NCBI GenBank assembly: GCA_943371965.1
Contig: CALRWV020000003.1
Span: 186,001 to 250,000, forward strand
Reading direction: 5' to 3'
DNA from: CALRWV02 sp943371965
GTDB taxonomy: Bacteria > Bacteroidota > JABWAT01
Length of the DNA stretch: 64,000 nt
The notes under the pieces were generated by a model. That model did no database searches and was not told the origin of the DNA. It was given only the letters and a program-made list of their open reading frames with translations. Below are positions 42,189 through 50,952 of the stretch, piece after piece; within the stretch, counting starts at the first letter, position 1; each line of letters starts with the position of its first letter. Made by a program: the position numbers and the translations under genes.

Positions 42189-43100
42189 ATGCCTGAAATC
42201 ACAGAAATTAAACGTCATTTGCCAAAACCCGATTGGTTGAAAATCAAACCTCCAGGAGGAGAGCGTTATACTTTAATCAAAAATCTGGCTGATTCCAACC
42301 AGCTTTCTACTGTTTGTCAGGAAGCAAAATGCCCAAATATGTCAGAATGTTGGGGTGGTGGAACTGCTACTTTTATGCTTCTCGGTGGAACTTGTACCCG
42401 TGGTTGCAGATTCTGTAATGTTGCAACGTCAAAAATCGGGGATTCTGTTGATTTGGATGAACCACGAAAGCTTGCAAATTCCATCAAAATCATGAAATTG
42501 GATTATGCTGTTATTACGATGGTTGACCGTGACGATTTACCAGATGGTGGAGCACAGCATGTTCAGGATTGTTTGAATGAAGTCAAAAAACAAAATCCTG
42601 CAACATTGATTGAAATGCTGAGCGGTGATTTTCGGGGAAATTTAGATCAGGTAAGAATTGTCGCTGATTCAAAGTTGGAAGTGTTTGCCCATAACATCGA
42701 AACAACAAGAATTTTAACACCAAAAGTCCGTGATCCGAGATGCGGTTATGATCAATCACTTGAAGTTCTGAAAACTGTTAAAGCCGAATATCCAAAATTA
42801 TTTACCAAATCTTCAATTATGGCTGGATTGGGTGAGACCAAAGAAGATGTTATCCAAACCATGAAAGATTTACGTGATAATGATGTGGATATTGTTACTT
42901 TGGGACAATATTTACAGCCAACTCAAAAACATTTGCAGGTTCAGGACTTTATTCATCCGGATGTTTTCAAAGAATATGAACAAATCGGACATGAACTTGG
43001 ATTTGTTTATGTCGCTTCAGGACCTTTAGTAAGATCATCATACCGTGCTGGAGAATTGCTTTTGAAGGGAAAGATCGCAGAAAGACAATCTGCTTTTTGA
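42189..43100 (+). CDS. lipA: Lipoyl synthase
   Basis: This radical SAM enzyme (303 aa) inserts two sulfur atoms into the octanoyl group on lipoyl domains. The auxiliary cluster cysteines are in 'VCQEAKCPNMSEC' (C-x4-C-x5-C) and the SAM cluster in 'GTCTRGCRFCNVAT' (C-x3-C-x2-C). The C-terminal RSSYRAGE segment provides the serine ligand of the auxiliary cluster. Everything needed is present. It stands directly upstream of the genes whose E2 lipoyl domain (residues 1-76 of 45748-47022) is its natural substrate. Confidence 0.97.
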   Translation: MPEITEIKRHLPKPDWLKIKPPGGERYTLIKNLADSNQLSTVCQEAKCPNMSECWGGGTATFMLLGGTCTRGCRFCNVATSKIGDSVDLDEPRKLANSIKIMKLDYAVITMVDRDDLPDGGAQHVQDCLNEVKKQNPATLIEMLSGDFRGNLDQVRIVADSKLEVFAHNIETTRILTPKVRDPRCGYDQSLEVLKTVKAEYPKLFTKSSIMAGLGETKEDVIQTMKDLRDNDVDIVTLGQYLQPTQKHLQVQDFIHPDVFKEYEQIGHELGFVYVASGPLVRSSYRAGELLLKGKIAERQSAF

Positions 43101-43198
43101 CAAAAATCAATTGACTACACAACACAATTGGAAAATAGTGAATGGCCAGTGGCAAGTTAAGCTCAGAAAATATTAGACCTCGCAATCCAAAAACCTAA

Positions 43199-44320
43199 AT
43201 GGAGACCAAAACCATGCTAAAATCACCCGAAATAACCGTTATGCGGATATTGGGAGAAAACGGAAAAATCTTAAAGGGAGCGAAAGATCCCGATTATCCG
43301 AAAGAAGATGTTCTGAAAATGTACAAAACCATGATCAAGACGCGAATTGTTGATGAACGCATGTTCAAACTTCAGCGTCAGGGGCGGATTGCATTTTACA
43401 TTGGAACTTACGGCGAAGAAGCAACCCACATCGGTGCAACTTATTCACTAGAATTTCAGGATTGGATTTTTCCGCAATACCGTGAATTGGGTGCCGGTTT
43501 TATGCGTGGTTTATCAATCCAGAATTTTGTGAATCAGATTTATGGAACACGTGAAGATTTGAACAAAGCACGTCAGATGCCGATGCACTGGGGAAGCAAA
43601 GATTTGAATCTGGTTACGATTTCTTCAACATTGGCAACTCAAATTCCACAGGCAGTTGGTGCCGCTTATGGAATGAAATTCAAAAAAGAAAACAAAGTTG
43701 CTCTGACTTTTTTCGGTGAAGGTTCAACCTCTGAAGGAGATTTTCACGCTGCCTGTAATTTCGCAGGAGTTCTTAAAGCTCCAATCGTACTTTTTTGTAG
43801 AAATAACGGATGGGCAATTTCAACTCCGTTCAGCAAACAAACAGCTTCCGGAAGTATTGCTGTTAAAGCATTGGCTTATGGAATTGAAGGCGTTCAAGTT
43901 GATGGAAACGATATTTTTGCAGTTGCGGAAACAGTGAAATTGGCGCGGAAAAGAGCACTTTCAGGTGAAGGTCCTACTTTGGTTGAAGCATTAACCTATA
44001 GATTGGCGTCGCATTCCACATCCGATGATCCCTCAGCATACAGAAGTGCAGAAAAAGATGATGCTCCGTGGAAGAAAAAGGATCCGGTTGTCAGACTTTT
44101 TAAATATCTGATCGAAAAAGGATATTGGTCAGATGCTGAACAGAAAGAGTTGGAAAAATCACTTGAAGATGAATTGCTCTCAGCAATCAAACATGCAGAA
44201 AAAACACCAAGACCTGAATTGGATTCTCTTTTTGAAGATGTTTATGATGAAGTTCCGTGGAATCTTAAAGAACAGAGTGAAGAATTGAAAGAATTTTTGC
44301 GTTCGGAGGGACAACTTTAA
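43199..44320 (+). CDS. 2-oxo-acid dehydrogenase E1 alpha, branched-chain type
   Basis: The 373-residue TPP enzyme subunit carries out the decarboxylation step with E1 beta. Motifs: 'VDERMFKLQRQGRIAFYIG', 'FPQYRELGAGFMRGLS', 'MPMHWGSKDLNLVTISS', 'LATQIPQAVGAAYG', the TPP/Mg loop 'FFGEGSTSEGDFHAACNFA' with 'VLFCRNNGWAISTP', and the phosphorylation-loop-like 'ASHSTSDDPSAYRS'. The wording is much closer to branched-chain 2-oxo-acid dehydrogenase E1 alpha (BCKDHA, 2-oxoisovalerate) than to pyruvate dehydrogenase. Some bacterial members of this branch may also take pyruvate. The stop overlaps E1 beta by one base. Confidence 0.88.
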   Translation: METKTMLKSPEITVMRILGENGKILKGAKDPDYPKEDVLKMYKTMIKTRIVDERMFKLQRQGRIAFYIGTYGEEATHIGATYSLEFQDWIFPQYRELGAGFMRGLSIQNFVNQIYGTREDLNKARQMPMHWGSKDLNLVTISSTLATQIPQAVGAAYGMKFKKENKVALTFFGEGSTSEGDFHAACNFAGVLKAPIVLFCRNNGWAISTPFSKQTASGSIAVKALAYGIEGVQVDGNDIFAVAETVKLARKRALSGEGPTLVEALTYRLASHSTSDDPSAYRSAEKDDAPWKKKDPVVRLFKYLIEKGYWSDAEQKELEKSLEDELLSAIKHAEKTPRPELDSLFEDVYDEVPWNLKEQSEELKEFLRSEGQL

Positions 44321-45294
44321 TGCCGGTAATGAATATTATTGATGCTGTTAATAACGCACTTCATTTGGCTTTTGAACGTGACCCGATGGTAGTTTCATTT
44401 GGCGAAGATGCCGGATTTTATGGCGGAGTTTTCAGAGCAACAAAAGGGTTGTACCAGAAATTTGGTGAAGAAAGAAGTTTTGATGCACCGATTTGTGAAC
44501 AGGGAATTGCTGCAGTTGCAATGGGAATGGCACTTTATGGATTGCGTCCGGTTGCAGAAATGCAGTTTGCAGATTATATGTATCCAGCCTTTGACCAGAT
44601 GGTTAATGAAATTGCAAAATCACGGTACCGTTCAGGTGGAATGTATCCGTGTCCGATGGTAATCAGAACTCCATACGGCGGTGGAATAAAAGGTGGTCAT
44701 TATCACTCACAATCTCCTGAAGGATTTTACGCTCATGCACCGGGTTTGAAAATCGTGGTTCCTTCAGATCCTTACGAAGCAAAAGGATTGTTGTTAGCCT
44801 CGATCGAAGACGAAAATCCGGTCGTATTTTTCGAACCGAAAAAGATTTACCGTTCTTCAAAAGCAGAAGTTCCTGCTGATTATTATACCATTCCGCTTTC
44901 AAAAGCCAAAGTTGCAAAAGAAGGAACTGATGTTACATTGGTTGGTTGGGGTGCAATGCATTTGGTGAATATGGAAGCTGCGGGTTTCGCGCATGATTTG
45001 GGAATTTCATGTGAAGTTATTGATTTGAGAACGCTCGTTCCTTTCGATGTGGAAACTCTTGATATTTCTGTTAAGAAAACAGGCCGTTGTGTAATCACTC
45101 ATGAAGCTCCTAAAACTGCTGGTTTCGGAGCTGAACTATCAGCTACCTTGCACGAACGGAATATTCTTCATTTACATGCACCCATTCAAAGAGTTACCGG
45201 TTGGGATACACCATTTCCGTTTGTATTTGATGATGAATACATGCCAAATGGAAAGCGGGTTCTGCATTCAATCAAAAAAGTAATGGAATTTTAG
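44320..45294 (+). CDS. 2-oxo-acid dehydrogenase E1 beta, branched-chain type
   Basis: This 324-residue partner of E1 alpha has the transketolase-like pyrimidine domain ('VVSFGEDAGFYGGVFRAT', 'DAPICEQGIAAVAMGMAL', 'AEMQFADYMYPAFDQ', 'YRSGG') and the C-terminal domain ('VTLVGWGAMHLVN', 'VIDLRTLVPFD', 'VITHEAPKTAGFG', 'RVTGWDTPFP'). 'GGHYHSQSPEGFYAHAPG' and the above wording match branched-chain E1 beta closely. It forms an alpha2beta2 E1 with its neighbour and transfers the acyl group to the lipoyl domain of E2. Confidence 0.9.
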   Translation: MPVMNIIDAVNNALHLAFERDPMVVSFGEDAGFYGGVFRATKGLYQKFGEERSFDAPICEQGIAAVAMGMALYGLRPVAEMQFADYMYPAFDQMVNEIAKSRYRSGGMYPCPMVIRTPYGGGIKGGHYHSQSPEGFYAHAPGLKIVVPSDPYEAKGLLLASIEDENPVVFFEPKKIYRSSKAEVPADYYTIPLSKAKVAKEGTDVTLVGWGAMHLVNMEAAGFAHDLGISCEVIDLRTLVPFDVETLDISVKKTGRCVITHEAPKTAGFGAELSATLHERNILHLHAPIQRVTGWDTPFPFVFDDEYMPNGKRVLHSIKKVMEF

Positions 45295-45302
45295 AAATGA
45301 AT

Positions 45303-45330
45303 GATTAATTATTAATGAGTAATGATTAAT
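45303..45330. repeat. Left inverted repeat of the S23-gene insertion
   Basis: The core ATTAATGAGTAATGATTAAT at 45311-45330 matches the reverse complement of 45699-45718 at 19 of 20 bases, and similarity continues outward to 45303/45726. The repeat ends right at the ATG of the S23-type gene. Confidence 0.7.
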
Positions 45331-45717
45331 ATGAAAATCGAGAGGAAATACGCTGCAAAAGAAAATGTTGTACGTGAAAAATCATTTCAGTTTGCGGTTC
45401 GGATTATCAAACTTTATAAATATCTGAATACGAAAAACGAATATGTATTGAGCAAACAGATTTTAAGATCAGGAACTTCAGTCGGTGCAAATATAAGGGA
45501 AGCTGATAACGGAGAAAGTAAATCTGATTTTATCCACAAAATGGGGATTGCTCAAAAAGAAATAGACGAAACCATGTATTGGCTGGAATTGTTACTTGAA
45601 ACGGATTATATCTCAAAACAGGAATTCGATTCAATTTACAATGAAGCAGAAGAACTTATTAAAATAATTAAAAAGATAATTGTCACATCAAAAAAATCAT
45701 TAATCGTTACTCATTAA
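45331..45717 (+). CDS. Four-helix-bundle protein (S23/avd-like) inside the dehydrogenase operon
   Basis: The 128-residue protein is a four-helix bundle: 'NVVREKSFQFAVRIIKLYKYL', 'YVLSKQILRSGTSVGANIREAD', 'FIHKMGIAQKEIDETMYWLELLLETD' and 'YNEAEELIKIIKKIIVTSKKS'. 'QILRSGTSVGANIREA' is the family signature of S23 ribosomal intervening-sequence proteins and the accessory Avd protein of diversity-generating retroelements. I use ATG 45331, just after the left repeat; ATG 45322 would add three residues from the repeat. The last codons (IVTH, stop) lie inside the right repeat. No reverse transcriptase, template repeat or rRNA is near. The role is unknown; an insertion into the operon is inferred. Confidence 0.85.
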   Translation: MKIERKYAAKENVVREKSFQFAVRIIKLYKYLNTKNEYVLSKQILRSGTSVGANIREADNGESKSDFIHKMGIAQKEIDETMYWLELLLETDYISKQEFDSIYNEAEELIKIIKKIIVTSKKSLIVTH

Positions 45718-45726
45718 TCATTAAAC
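45699..45726. repeat. Right inverted repeat of the S23-gene insertion
   Basis: Mirror of 45303-45330 (core 45699-45718, 19 of 20 bases). It contains the stop codon of the S23-type gene and ends 22 bases before the E2 start. The two arms bracket about 370 bases. Confidence 0.7.
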
Positions 45727-45747
45727 ATTTTTTCCAGGGGAAAAGTT

Positions 45748-47022
45748 ATGGCAAAATATGAATTCAAACTTCCAGATATCGGTGAAGGAACTGCTGAAGG
45801 TGAAATCGTAAAATGGCACGTAAAAGTTGGTGATAAAGTTAAGGATGACGATCCGATGGTTGAAGTCATGACCGACAAAGCAACCGTTGTTATTCCTTCG
45901 CCAAAAGATGGAACTATAACAAAATTGTATTACAAAGAAGGCGAAATCGCTCCTGTTCATACTGTCATTGTCGAAATGGAATTGGATGGTTCTGAATTTC
46001 CTGCAAACGGAAAAACACCTTCAAAAGCACACGAAGCTGAAGCCCAAATGGAATTGGATCACTTTGCACCTGAAGCAAAAGCAAGCGTAAAGAAAACTGA
46101 AACTCCAATTGCTGCAAAAGCTGTAACTGTTGATTCGAACCGTGAAATTTTATCTACACCTGCAACCAGAAAACTTGCCCGTGATTTGAATGTAGATATT
46201 TCTCTTGTTCCAGGAACAGGAAAAGGTGGTAGAATTACGGATGAAGATGTAAACAATTTTGGTTCGGGAAAAGTACTGACAACTTCGCAAAGGATTTCAA
46301 GTTACACTCACAAAGCAGGTGGAATTGAAGAAATTCCTTTTACAGGGATCCGCAGAAAAATTGCCGATAAAATGGCACAGTCGAAATACACTGCACCACA
46401 TTTCACCTATATGGATGAAATTGACATGACTGCTGTTGTTGAATTGCGTGAAAAATTGAAACCTGCTGCTGAAAAAGAAGGAATCAAACTGACATACATG
46501 CCATTTATTTTAAAAGCATTGGTAGAAGCGCTGAAACGCAATCCGAAATTGAATGCCACTTTGAATGTTGAAAAAAATATGATCGAACGCCGTTTTTATT
46601 ACAACATCGGAATCGGAATGGATACGGCAACAGGATTGATTGTACCGGTTCTTAAAAATGTGGATCAGAAATCCATATTTGAAATTGCAAAAGAATTGAA
46701 AGAACTGGGAGACAGAACTAAATCAGGACAAGTAAAAGCTGATGAATTGAAAGATGGAACGTTTACGATTTCCAATGTTGGTGCTATCGGTGGTTTGATG
46801 GCAACACCAATCATCAACTTTCCGGAAGTTGCAATTGTAGCTCCTGGAAAAATTTCACAGCGTCCGATGGTTGTTGATGGCAAAATAGAAATCCGCCATA
46901 TGATGTATCATTCATGGTCATGCGATCACCGAATTGTTGATGGAGCAGATGCAGTCAGATGCGGAAATGACTTTGCGAAATTTTTGAGTCAACCTGAATT
47001 GTTGCTGGTGAATTTAAGATAA
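45748..47022 (+). CDS. 2-oxo-acid dehydrogenase E2 (dihydrolipoyl acyltransferase)
   Basis: The 424-residue protein has one lipoyl domain (1-76, 'EVMTDKATVVIPSPKDGT', lipoyl Lys in the DKA turn), a linker, a peripheral-subunit-binding domain (about 130-165, 'STPATRKLARDLNVDISLVPG', 'GRITDEDV') and the catalytic domain (about 190-424, 'FTGIRRKIADKMAQSKYTAPHFT', active site 'SWSCDHRIVDGADA'). HRxxDG is intact. It forms the core, accepting acyl groups from E1 and passing them to CoA. Upstream GGGGAAAAG at 45737-45745 is one of the better Shine-Dalgarno-like sequences here, possibly needed because the S23 gene separates it from E1 beta. Confidence 0.93.
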   Translation: MAKYEFKLPDIGEGTAEGEIVKWHVKVGDKVKDDDPMVEVMTDKATVVIPSPKDGTITKLYYKEGEIAPVHTVIVEMELDGSEFPANGKTPSKAHEAEAQMELDHFAPEAKASVKKTETPIAAKAVTVDSNREILSTPATRKLARDLNVDISLVPGTGKGGRITDEDVNNFGSGKVLTTSQRISSYTHKAGGIEEIPFTGIRRKIADKMAQSKYTAPHFTYMDEIDMTAVVELREKLKPAAEKEGIKLTYMPFILKALVEALKRNPKLNATLNVEKNMIERRFYYNIGIGMDTATGLIVPVLKNVDQKSIFEIAKELKELGDRTKSGQVKADELKDGTFTISNVGAIGGLMATPIINFPEVAIVAPGKISQRPMVVDGKIEIRHMMYHSWSCDHRIVDGADAVRCGNDFAKFLSQPELLLVNLR

Positions 47023-47029
47023 ATTATTT

Positions 47030-47104
47030 AACCGCCAAGACGCAAAGGCGGAAAGAAATACATTTTTTATTTTTTAAACTTTGCGTCTCCGTGTCTTTGC
47101 GGTT
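47030..47104. repeat. AACCGC...GCGGTT dispersed inverted repeat
   Basis: Left arm AACCGCCAAGACGCAAAG at 47030-47047; right arm at 47079-47104 ends CTTTGCGGTT and starts CTTTGCGTCT. Outer AACCGC/GCGGTT and inner AGACGCAAAG/CTTTGCGTCT both pair. The right arm is built of CTTTGCG and GTGTCTTTGCG phrases. It fills the spacer between E2 and E3. Confidence 0.65.
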
Positions 47105-47123
47105 ATTAAATTTTAGGATTTTT

Positions 47124-48542
47124 ATGGCAGAATATAAAGTAGATACCTTAATAATTGGGGCTGGAATTGGCGGTTATGTTTCCGCAATCCGGTTGGGACA
47201 ATTGGGAATTAAAGCCCTTGTTGTTGAAAAAGAAAAAACACTTGGCGGTGTTTGTTTGAACTGGGGTTGTATTCCTTCCAAATCATTGATCAATGCTGCT
47301 AAGGCTTTTGAAAAAACCACAACTACAAATATTAAAATGGGAATCCATGTTGAGAATGTTTCCATTGATTGGAATAAAACACAGGAATGGAAAAAGACGG
47401 TTGTTGATTCTCTAACAAATGGAGTTGCACAGTTGCTGAAAGGTAATGGCGCCGATCATTTATTTGGAACAGCTTCTTTTACTTCAAAAACCACTGCAGA
47501 TGTTTTGGGTTCAGATGGACAAAATCACAAAGTAATTTTCAAAAATTCAATTATTGCCACAGGTTCTTCACCGGTACAAATCCCCGGTTTCGAATTCGAT
47601 CACAAACTTATTTTGGATTCTACTGATCTGATTGAACTGAAATCAATCCCCAAATCACTTATTCTGATTGGTGGTGGTGTAATCGGGCTTGAACTTGGAA
47701 CTGTTTATGCAAAACTGGGAACGAAAGTCACTGTTGTGGAAATGATGGATCAGTTATTACCAGGAACTTCAAAGGATGTGGCATCTTTGGTTGAACGGAA
47801 AATCAAACGTCATAAAGCAGATATTTTCCTGAATGCAAAAGCAAAATCATGGAAAAAATCAGGAAAAGAAGTTGAACTGACTTTCGAATTTGAAGGAAAA
47901 GATCAAACCGTTTCGGCTGAACTGATTGCTGTAGTTGTTGGCAGAAGACCAAATGTAAAAGGATTTGGTGCTGAAAAAATTGGTGTTGAATTAACCGACC
48001 GAGGATTCATTAAAACCAACGATAAACTGCAAACTTCTGTTCCCAATATTTACGCAGTTGGTGATGTTGTTGGTCAGCCCATGCTGGCTCATAAAGCAGC
48101 TAAAGAAGCAGAAATTGCAGCAGAAAATATCAAAGGACATTCTTATTCTGTAAAAGATATTAAAGTGATTCCAGGCGTAATTTTCACTGATCCTGAAGTG
48201 GGAATTGCCGGCATTACAGAAGATGAAGCAAAAAAACTTGGCAGGAAAATCAAACTCGGCAAATTCCCGTTTGCAGCTTTGGGCCGTGCAAAAAGTACCG
48301 GGGATATTGAAGGTTTCATCAAAATTGTGGCTGATGAAAAAACAGAAAGAATTCTCGGTGTTGAAATAGTTGGTCCAAGTGCTTCCGACCTGATTTCAGA
48401 AGCTGCCTTGATGATTGAAATGGGTGCATCACTTGATGATGTTCATTTAACCATTCATCCACATCCAACTTTAGGTGAAGGAATGATGGAAGCTGCAAAA
48501 GCTGCTAAAGGTGAAGCAATTCACATTTTAAATCCAAAATGA
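47124..48542 (+). CDS. lpdA: Dihydrolipoyl dehydrogenase (E3)
   Basis: This 472-residue flavoprotein reoxidises dihydrolipoamide of E2 with NAD+. Seen are the FAD loop 'TLIIGAGIGGYVSAIRLG', the redox disulfide 'GGVCLNWGCIPSK' (C-x4-C), the NAD loop 'LILIGGGVIGLELGTVYAKLG', the second FAD motif 'NIYAVGDVVGQPMLAHKA' and the His-Glu base at the interface, 'TIHPHPTLGE'. I use ATG 47124 (MAEYKVDTLIIG); an earlier in-frame start at 47091 would translate part of the dispersed repeat. It closes the lipA-E1-E2-E3 locus. Confidence 0.96.
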   Translation: MAEYKVDTLIIGAGIGGYVSAIRLGQLGIKALVVEKEKTLGGVCLNWGCIPSKSLINAAKAFEKTTTTNIKMGIHVENVSIDWNKTQEWKKTVVDSLTNGVAQLLKGNGADHLFGTASFTSKTTADVLGSDGQNHKVIFKNSIIATGSSPVQIPGFEFDHKLILDSTDLIELKSIPKSLILIGGGVIGLELGTVYAKLGTKVTVVEMMDQLLPGTSKDVASLVERKIKRHKADIFLNAKAKSWKKSGKEVELTFEFEGKDQTVSAELIAVVVGRRPNVKGFGAEKIGVELTDRGFIKTNDKLQTSVPNIYAVGDVVGQPMLAHKAAKEAEIAAENIKGHSYSVKDIKVIPGVIFTDPEVGIAGITEDEAKKLGRKIKLGKFPFAALGRAKSTGDIEGFIKIVADEKTERILGVEIVGPSASDLISEAALMIEMGASLDDVHLTIHPHPTLGEGMMEAAKAAKGEAIHILNPK

Positions 48543-48548
48543 CAGCAA

Positions 48549-48672
48549 ACAACAGACGACGGACAACAGACCACGGTTAGAATTTACGTATTTATTTTTA
48601 TTACTTTATCTGGTTTCCAATCTTTGAAAATTAACACAAGTTTTCCGTTGTCTGTGGTCTGTCGTCTGTGGT
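48549..48672. repeat. ACAGACGAC/ACAGACCAC phrase inverted repeat
   Basis: The arm 48549-48576 and the reverse complement of 48645-48672 agree at 24 of 28 bases. Each arm is itself built of ACAGACNAC and GGACAAC phrases. No frame fits it. Confidence 0.65.
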
Positions 48673-48783
48673 CTATTCCTTTTTCCAATTAATTCTCCTT
48701 AAATACGTGACATTTTAAATTGAAATAACGAACTTAACTGAATCAAATTCGTTTAAAGTTCAAATAACTTTTTGGAAAGCGCT

Positions 48784-50910
48784 ATGAAAAAAAATCTCCT
48801 TCTTATCTTCTCAATTTTACTGATTTTTGTTTCCGGTTATTCCCAAACCGCAAAAATCGATTCTCCCTTGGTTGTAAATCAGGAACTTCTTGCTGAATCG
48901 CAGCATCCGAGAGTCAGCCAGATTATCAATGCATTATTGAATAAAAATCACTACCAAAAACAGGAAATCAACGATAATTTTTCAGAGAAAGTCTTTGATA
49001 AATATTTAAGCGAACTGGATTACAACAAAAGCTATTTTCTTGCATCTGATATTGTCAGTTTCAGTATCCATAAAGACAAATTTGATGATTATCTGATAGC
49101 TGGTAATGTTAATGCTGCGTTCGATATTTTCAATACTTACAAACAGAGGATGAATGATCAGATTGAGTTTTCTCTGAATTCGCTGAAAAAAGAATTTGAT
49201 TTTACAAAAGATGAATATTTCGAACCGGGCAGAGACAAATCAGATTGGTTTAAATCAAAAATTGACCAGAACGAGTGGTGGTACAAACGCCTTAAAAATG
49301 AAGCATTAAGTTTGAAACTCGCAGGAAAAGATTGGGCTTCGATTTCTGAAACGCTTACAAAACGCTATCAGAACCTTCAAAAACAGGTAAATCAGTTTAA
49401 AAGTGAAGATGTTTTTCAAACCTACATGAATTCATTTACTGAATGTTTTGATCCGCATACCTCTTATTTTTCACCGCGTTCTTCAGAAGATTTTAAAATC
49501 AATATGAGTTTGTCCCTTGAAGGAATTGGCGCCCAACTTCGCACAGAAAATGAATACACCAAAGTTGCTGAAATTATTGTTGGCGGTCCAGCTGACAGAA
49601 GCAAATTGCTTTTTGCGAATGATAAAATTGTTGCTGTTGGACAGGGATCAGATGGAAAACTTGTTGATGTTGTCGGATGGAGAATTGACGATGTCGTTTC
49701 ACTGATCAGAGGCCCAAAAAATACGATTGTCCGTCTGGAAATTATTCCTTCCACTTCCGGACCGACTGATCCACATAAAGTAATTGAAATTCTTCGTGAT
49801 AAAGTGAAGCTTGAAGAACAGGCGGCCAAAAGCGAAACCAAAACAATTGAAAATGGAGGGAAAACATTTAAGATTGGTGTGATTGATCTTCCTACTTTTT
49901 ACATTGATTTTGATGCCTACAACCGCGGTGATGCAGATTATAAAAGCACAACCCGTGATGTTAAAAAACTGATTGAAAAACTGAAAGCTGAAAAGGTTGA
50001 CGGAATTTTAATTGACTTGAGAAACAATGGTGGGGGCTCTTTAAAAGAAGCTATCGAGTTGACAGGATTATTTATTCCTGAAGGTCCAGTAGTTCAGGTT
50101 CGTGATTCGCAGGGGAAAATTGACGTCGATGAAGATACCGATCCAAGTGTTAGTTGGGACGGACCAATGGCTGTTGTTGTTAACAGATTCAGTGCTTCTG
50201 CTTCTGAAATTTTTGCAGGTGCTATTCAGGATTATGGTCGTGGGCTGATTGTTGGAGAGCAAACTTACGGAAAAGGTACTGTTCAAAATTTGATTGATCT
50301 TGATAGGTTTTTTCCACAAGGCTCAACTGACAAAAGCAGTTCTACTTCGAAATATGGTCAACTCAAATTAACATTGGCAAAATTTTATAGAATTGATGGA
50401 AGCAGTACACAGAATGTTGGTGTTATGCCTGACATTGATTATCCAAGTGCATTAACAGCCAGTGAATATGGAGAAAGTTCACAGCCAACTGCTCTTGCCT
50501 GGGATAAAATAGCTCCAACCAAATACAAAAGTGAAAATGTTATTTCGAAAGTAAAACAGCAGGTTCAGGTTTCTCATGATGTAAGGGCTTCAAAAAATGT
50601 CGATTTCAAAGCACTGGTTGAAGAAATATCAGAGTACAAAAAAGAGCGCGAAAAGAAACTGATTTCCTTAAATGAAGAAAAACGGAAAAAAGAGCGTGAT
50701 GATGCTGAAAAGCGCAAAAATGACCGTGAAAATGCAAAGCGTAAAGCAAAGGGACTTCCTCCACTTGAAAAAGGAAAACCAAAACCAGCAGGTGAAAAAG
50801 ATGATGATGTTCTTCTGACTGAAAGTGAATTTGTACTGTCTGATTTTATTGTGGCTTCAAAGAAATTCAACAATTCAAAACTTGGACAAAACGATAAAAA
50901 AGTTGATTAA
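48784..50910 (+). CDS. Carboxy-terminal processing (tail-specific) protease, S41
   Basis: From ATG 48784 this is 708 residues with a signal peptide (MKKNLLLIFSILLIFVSGYSQ). Then come an N-terminal helical domain ('DKYLSELDYNKSYFLASDI', about 30-220), a PDZ domain (about 235-330, 'LEGIGAQLRTENEYTKVAEI', 'GGPADRS') and the S41 core (about 365-560). The nucleophile Ser is in 'NRFSASASEIFAGAIQDYG' and the general base Lys in 'QTYGKGTVQNLIDL'. A C-terminal region rich in Lys, Arg and Glu (610-690) follows, as in Prc. It degrades misfolded or tagged periplasmic proteins and may process lipoproteins or murein hydrolases. It has a clear terminator. Confidence 0.94.
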   Translation: MKKNLLLIFSILLIFVSGYSQTAKIDSPLVVNQELLAESQHPRVSQIINALLNKNHYQKQEINDNFSEKVFDKYLSELDYNKSYFLASDIVSFSIHKDKFDDYLIAGNVNAAFDIFNTYKQRMNDQIEFSLNSLKKEFDFTKDEYFEPGRDKSDWFKSKIDQNEWWYKRLKNEALSLKLAGKDWASISETLTKRYQNLQKQVNQFKSEDVFQTYMNSFTECFDPHTSYFSPRSSEDFKINMSLSLEGIGAQLRTENEYTKVAEIIVGGPADRSKLLFANDKIVAVGQGSDGKLVDVVGWRIDDVVSLIRGPKNTIVRLEIIPSTSGPTDPHKVIEILRDKVKLEEQAAKSETKTIENGGKTFKIGVIDLPTFYIDFDAYNRGDADYKSTTRDVKKLIEKLKAEKVDGILIDLRNNGGGSLKEAIELTGLFIPEGPVVQVRDSQGKIDVDEDTDPSVSWDGPMAVVVNRFSASASEIFAGAIQDYGRGLIVGEQTYGKGTVQNLIDLDRFFPQGSTDKSSSTSKYGQLKLTLAKFYRIDGSSTQNVGVMPDIDYPSALTASEYGESSQPTALAWDKIAPTKYKSENVISKVKQQVQVSHDVRASKNVDFKALVEEISEYKKEREKKLISLNEEKRKKERDDAEKRKNDRENAKRKAKGLPPLEKGKPKPAGEKDDDVLLTESEFVLSDFIVASKKFNNSKLGQNDKKVD

Positions 50911-50914
50911 AATG

Positions 50915-50939
50915 AAAGGCTCTGAAAAGAGCCTTTTTT
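50915..50939 (+). terminator. Terminator of the S41 protease gene
   Basis: AAAGGCTCT at 50915-50923, loop GAAA, AGAGCCTTT at 50928-50936, then Ts. A textbook terminator four bases past the stop. Confidence 0.88.
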
Positions 50940-50952
50940 ATTGCGGTGATAA

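Noticed and set aside
45303..45726. Complete insertion sequence or diversity-generating retroelement
   Set aside because: There is no transposase, reverse transcriptase or template/variable repeat pair; only the S23 gene and its arms.
47091..47123. Extended N-terminus of dihydrolipoyl dehydrogenase
   Set aside because: The added residues come from a dispersed repeat; family members start at MAEYKVD-like sequence.
49464..49841. 125-codon minus-strand frame
   Set aside because: It mirrors the PDZ region of the S41 protease and shows no protein features of its own.
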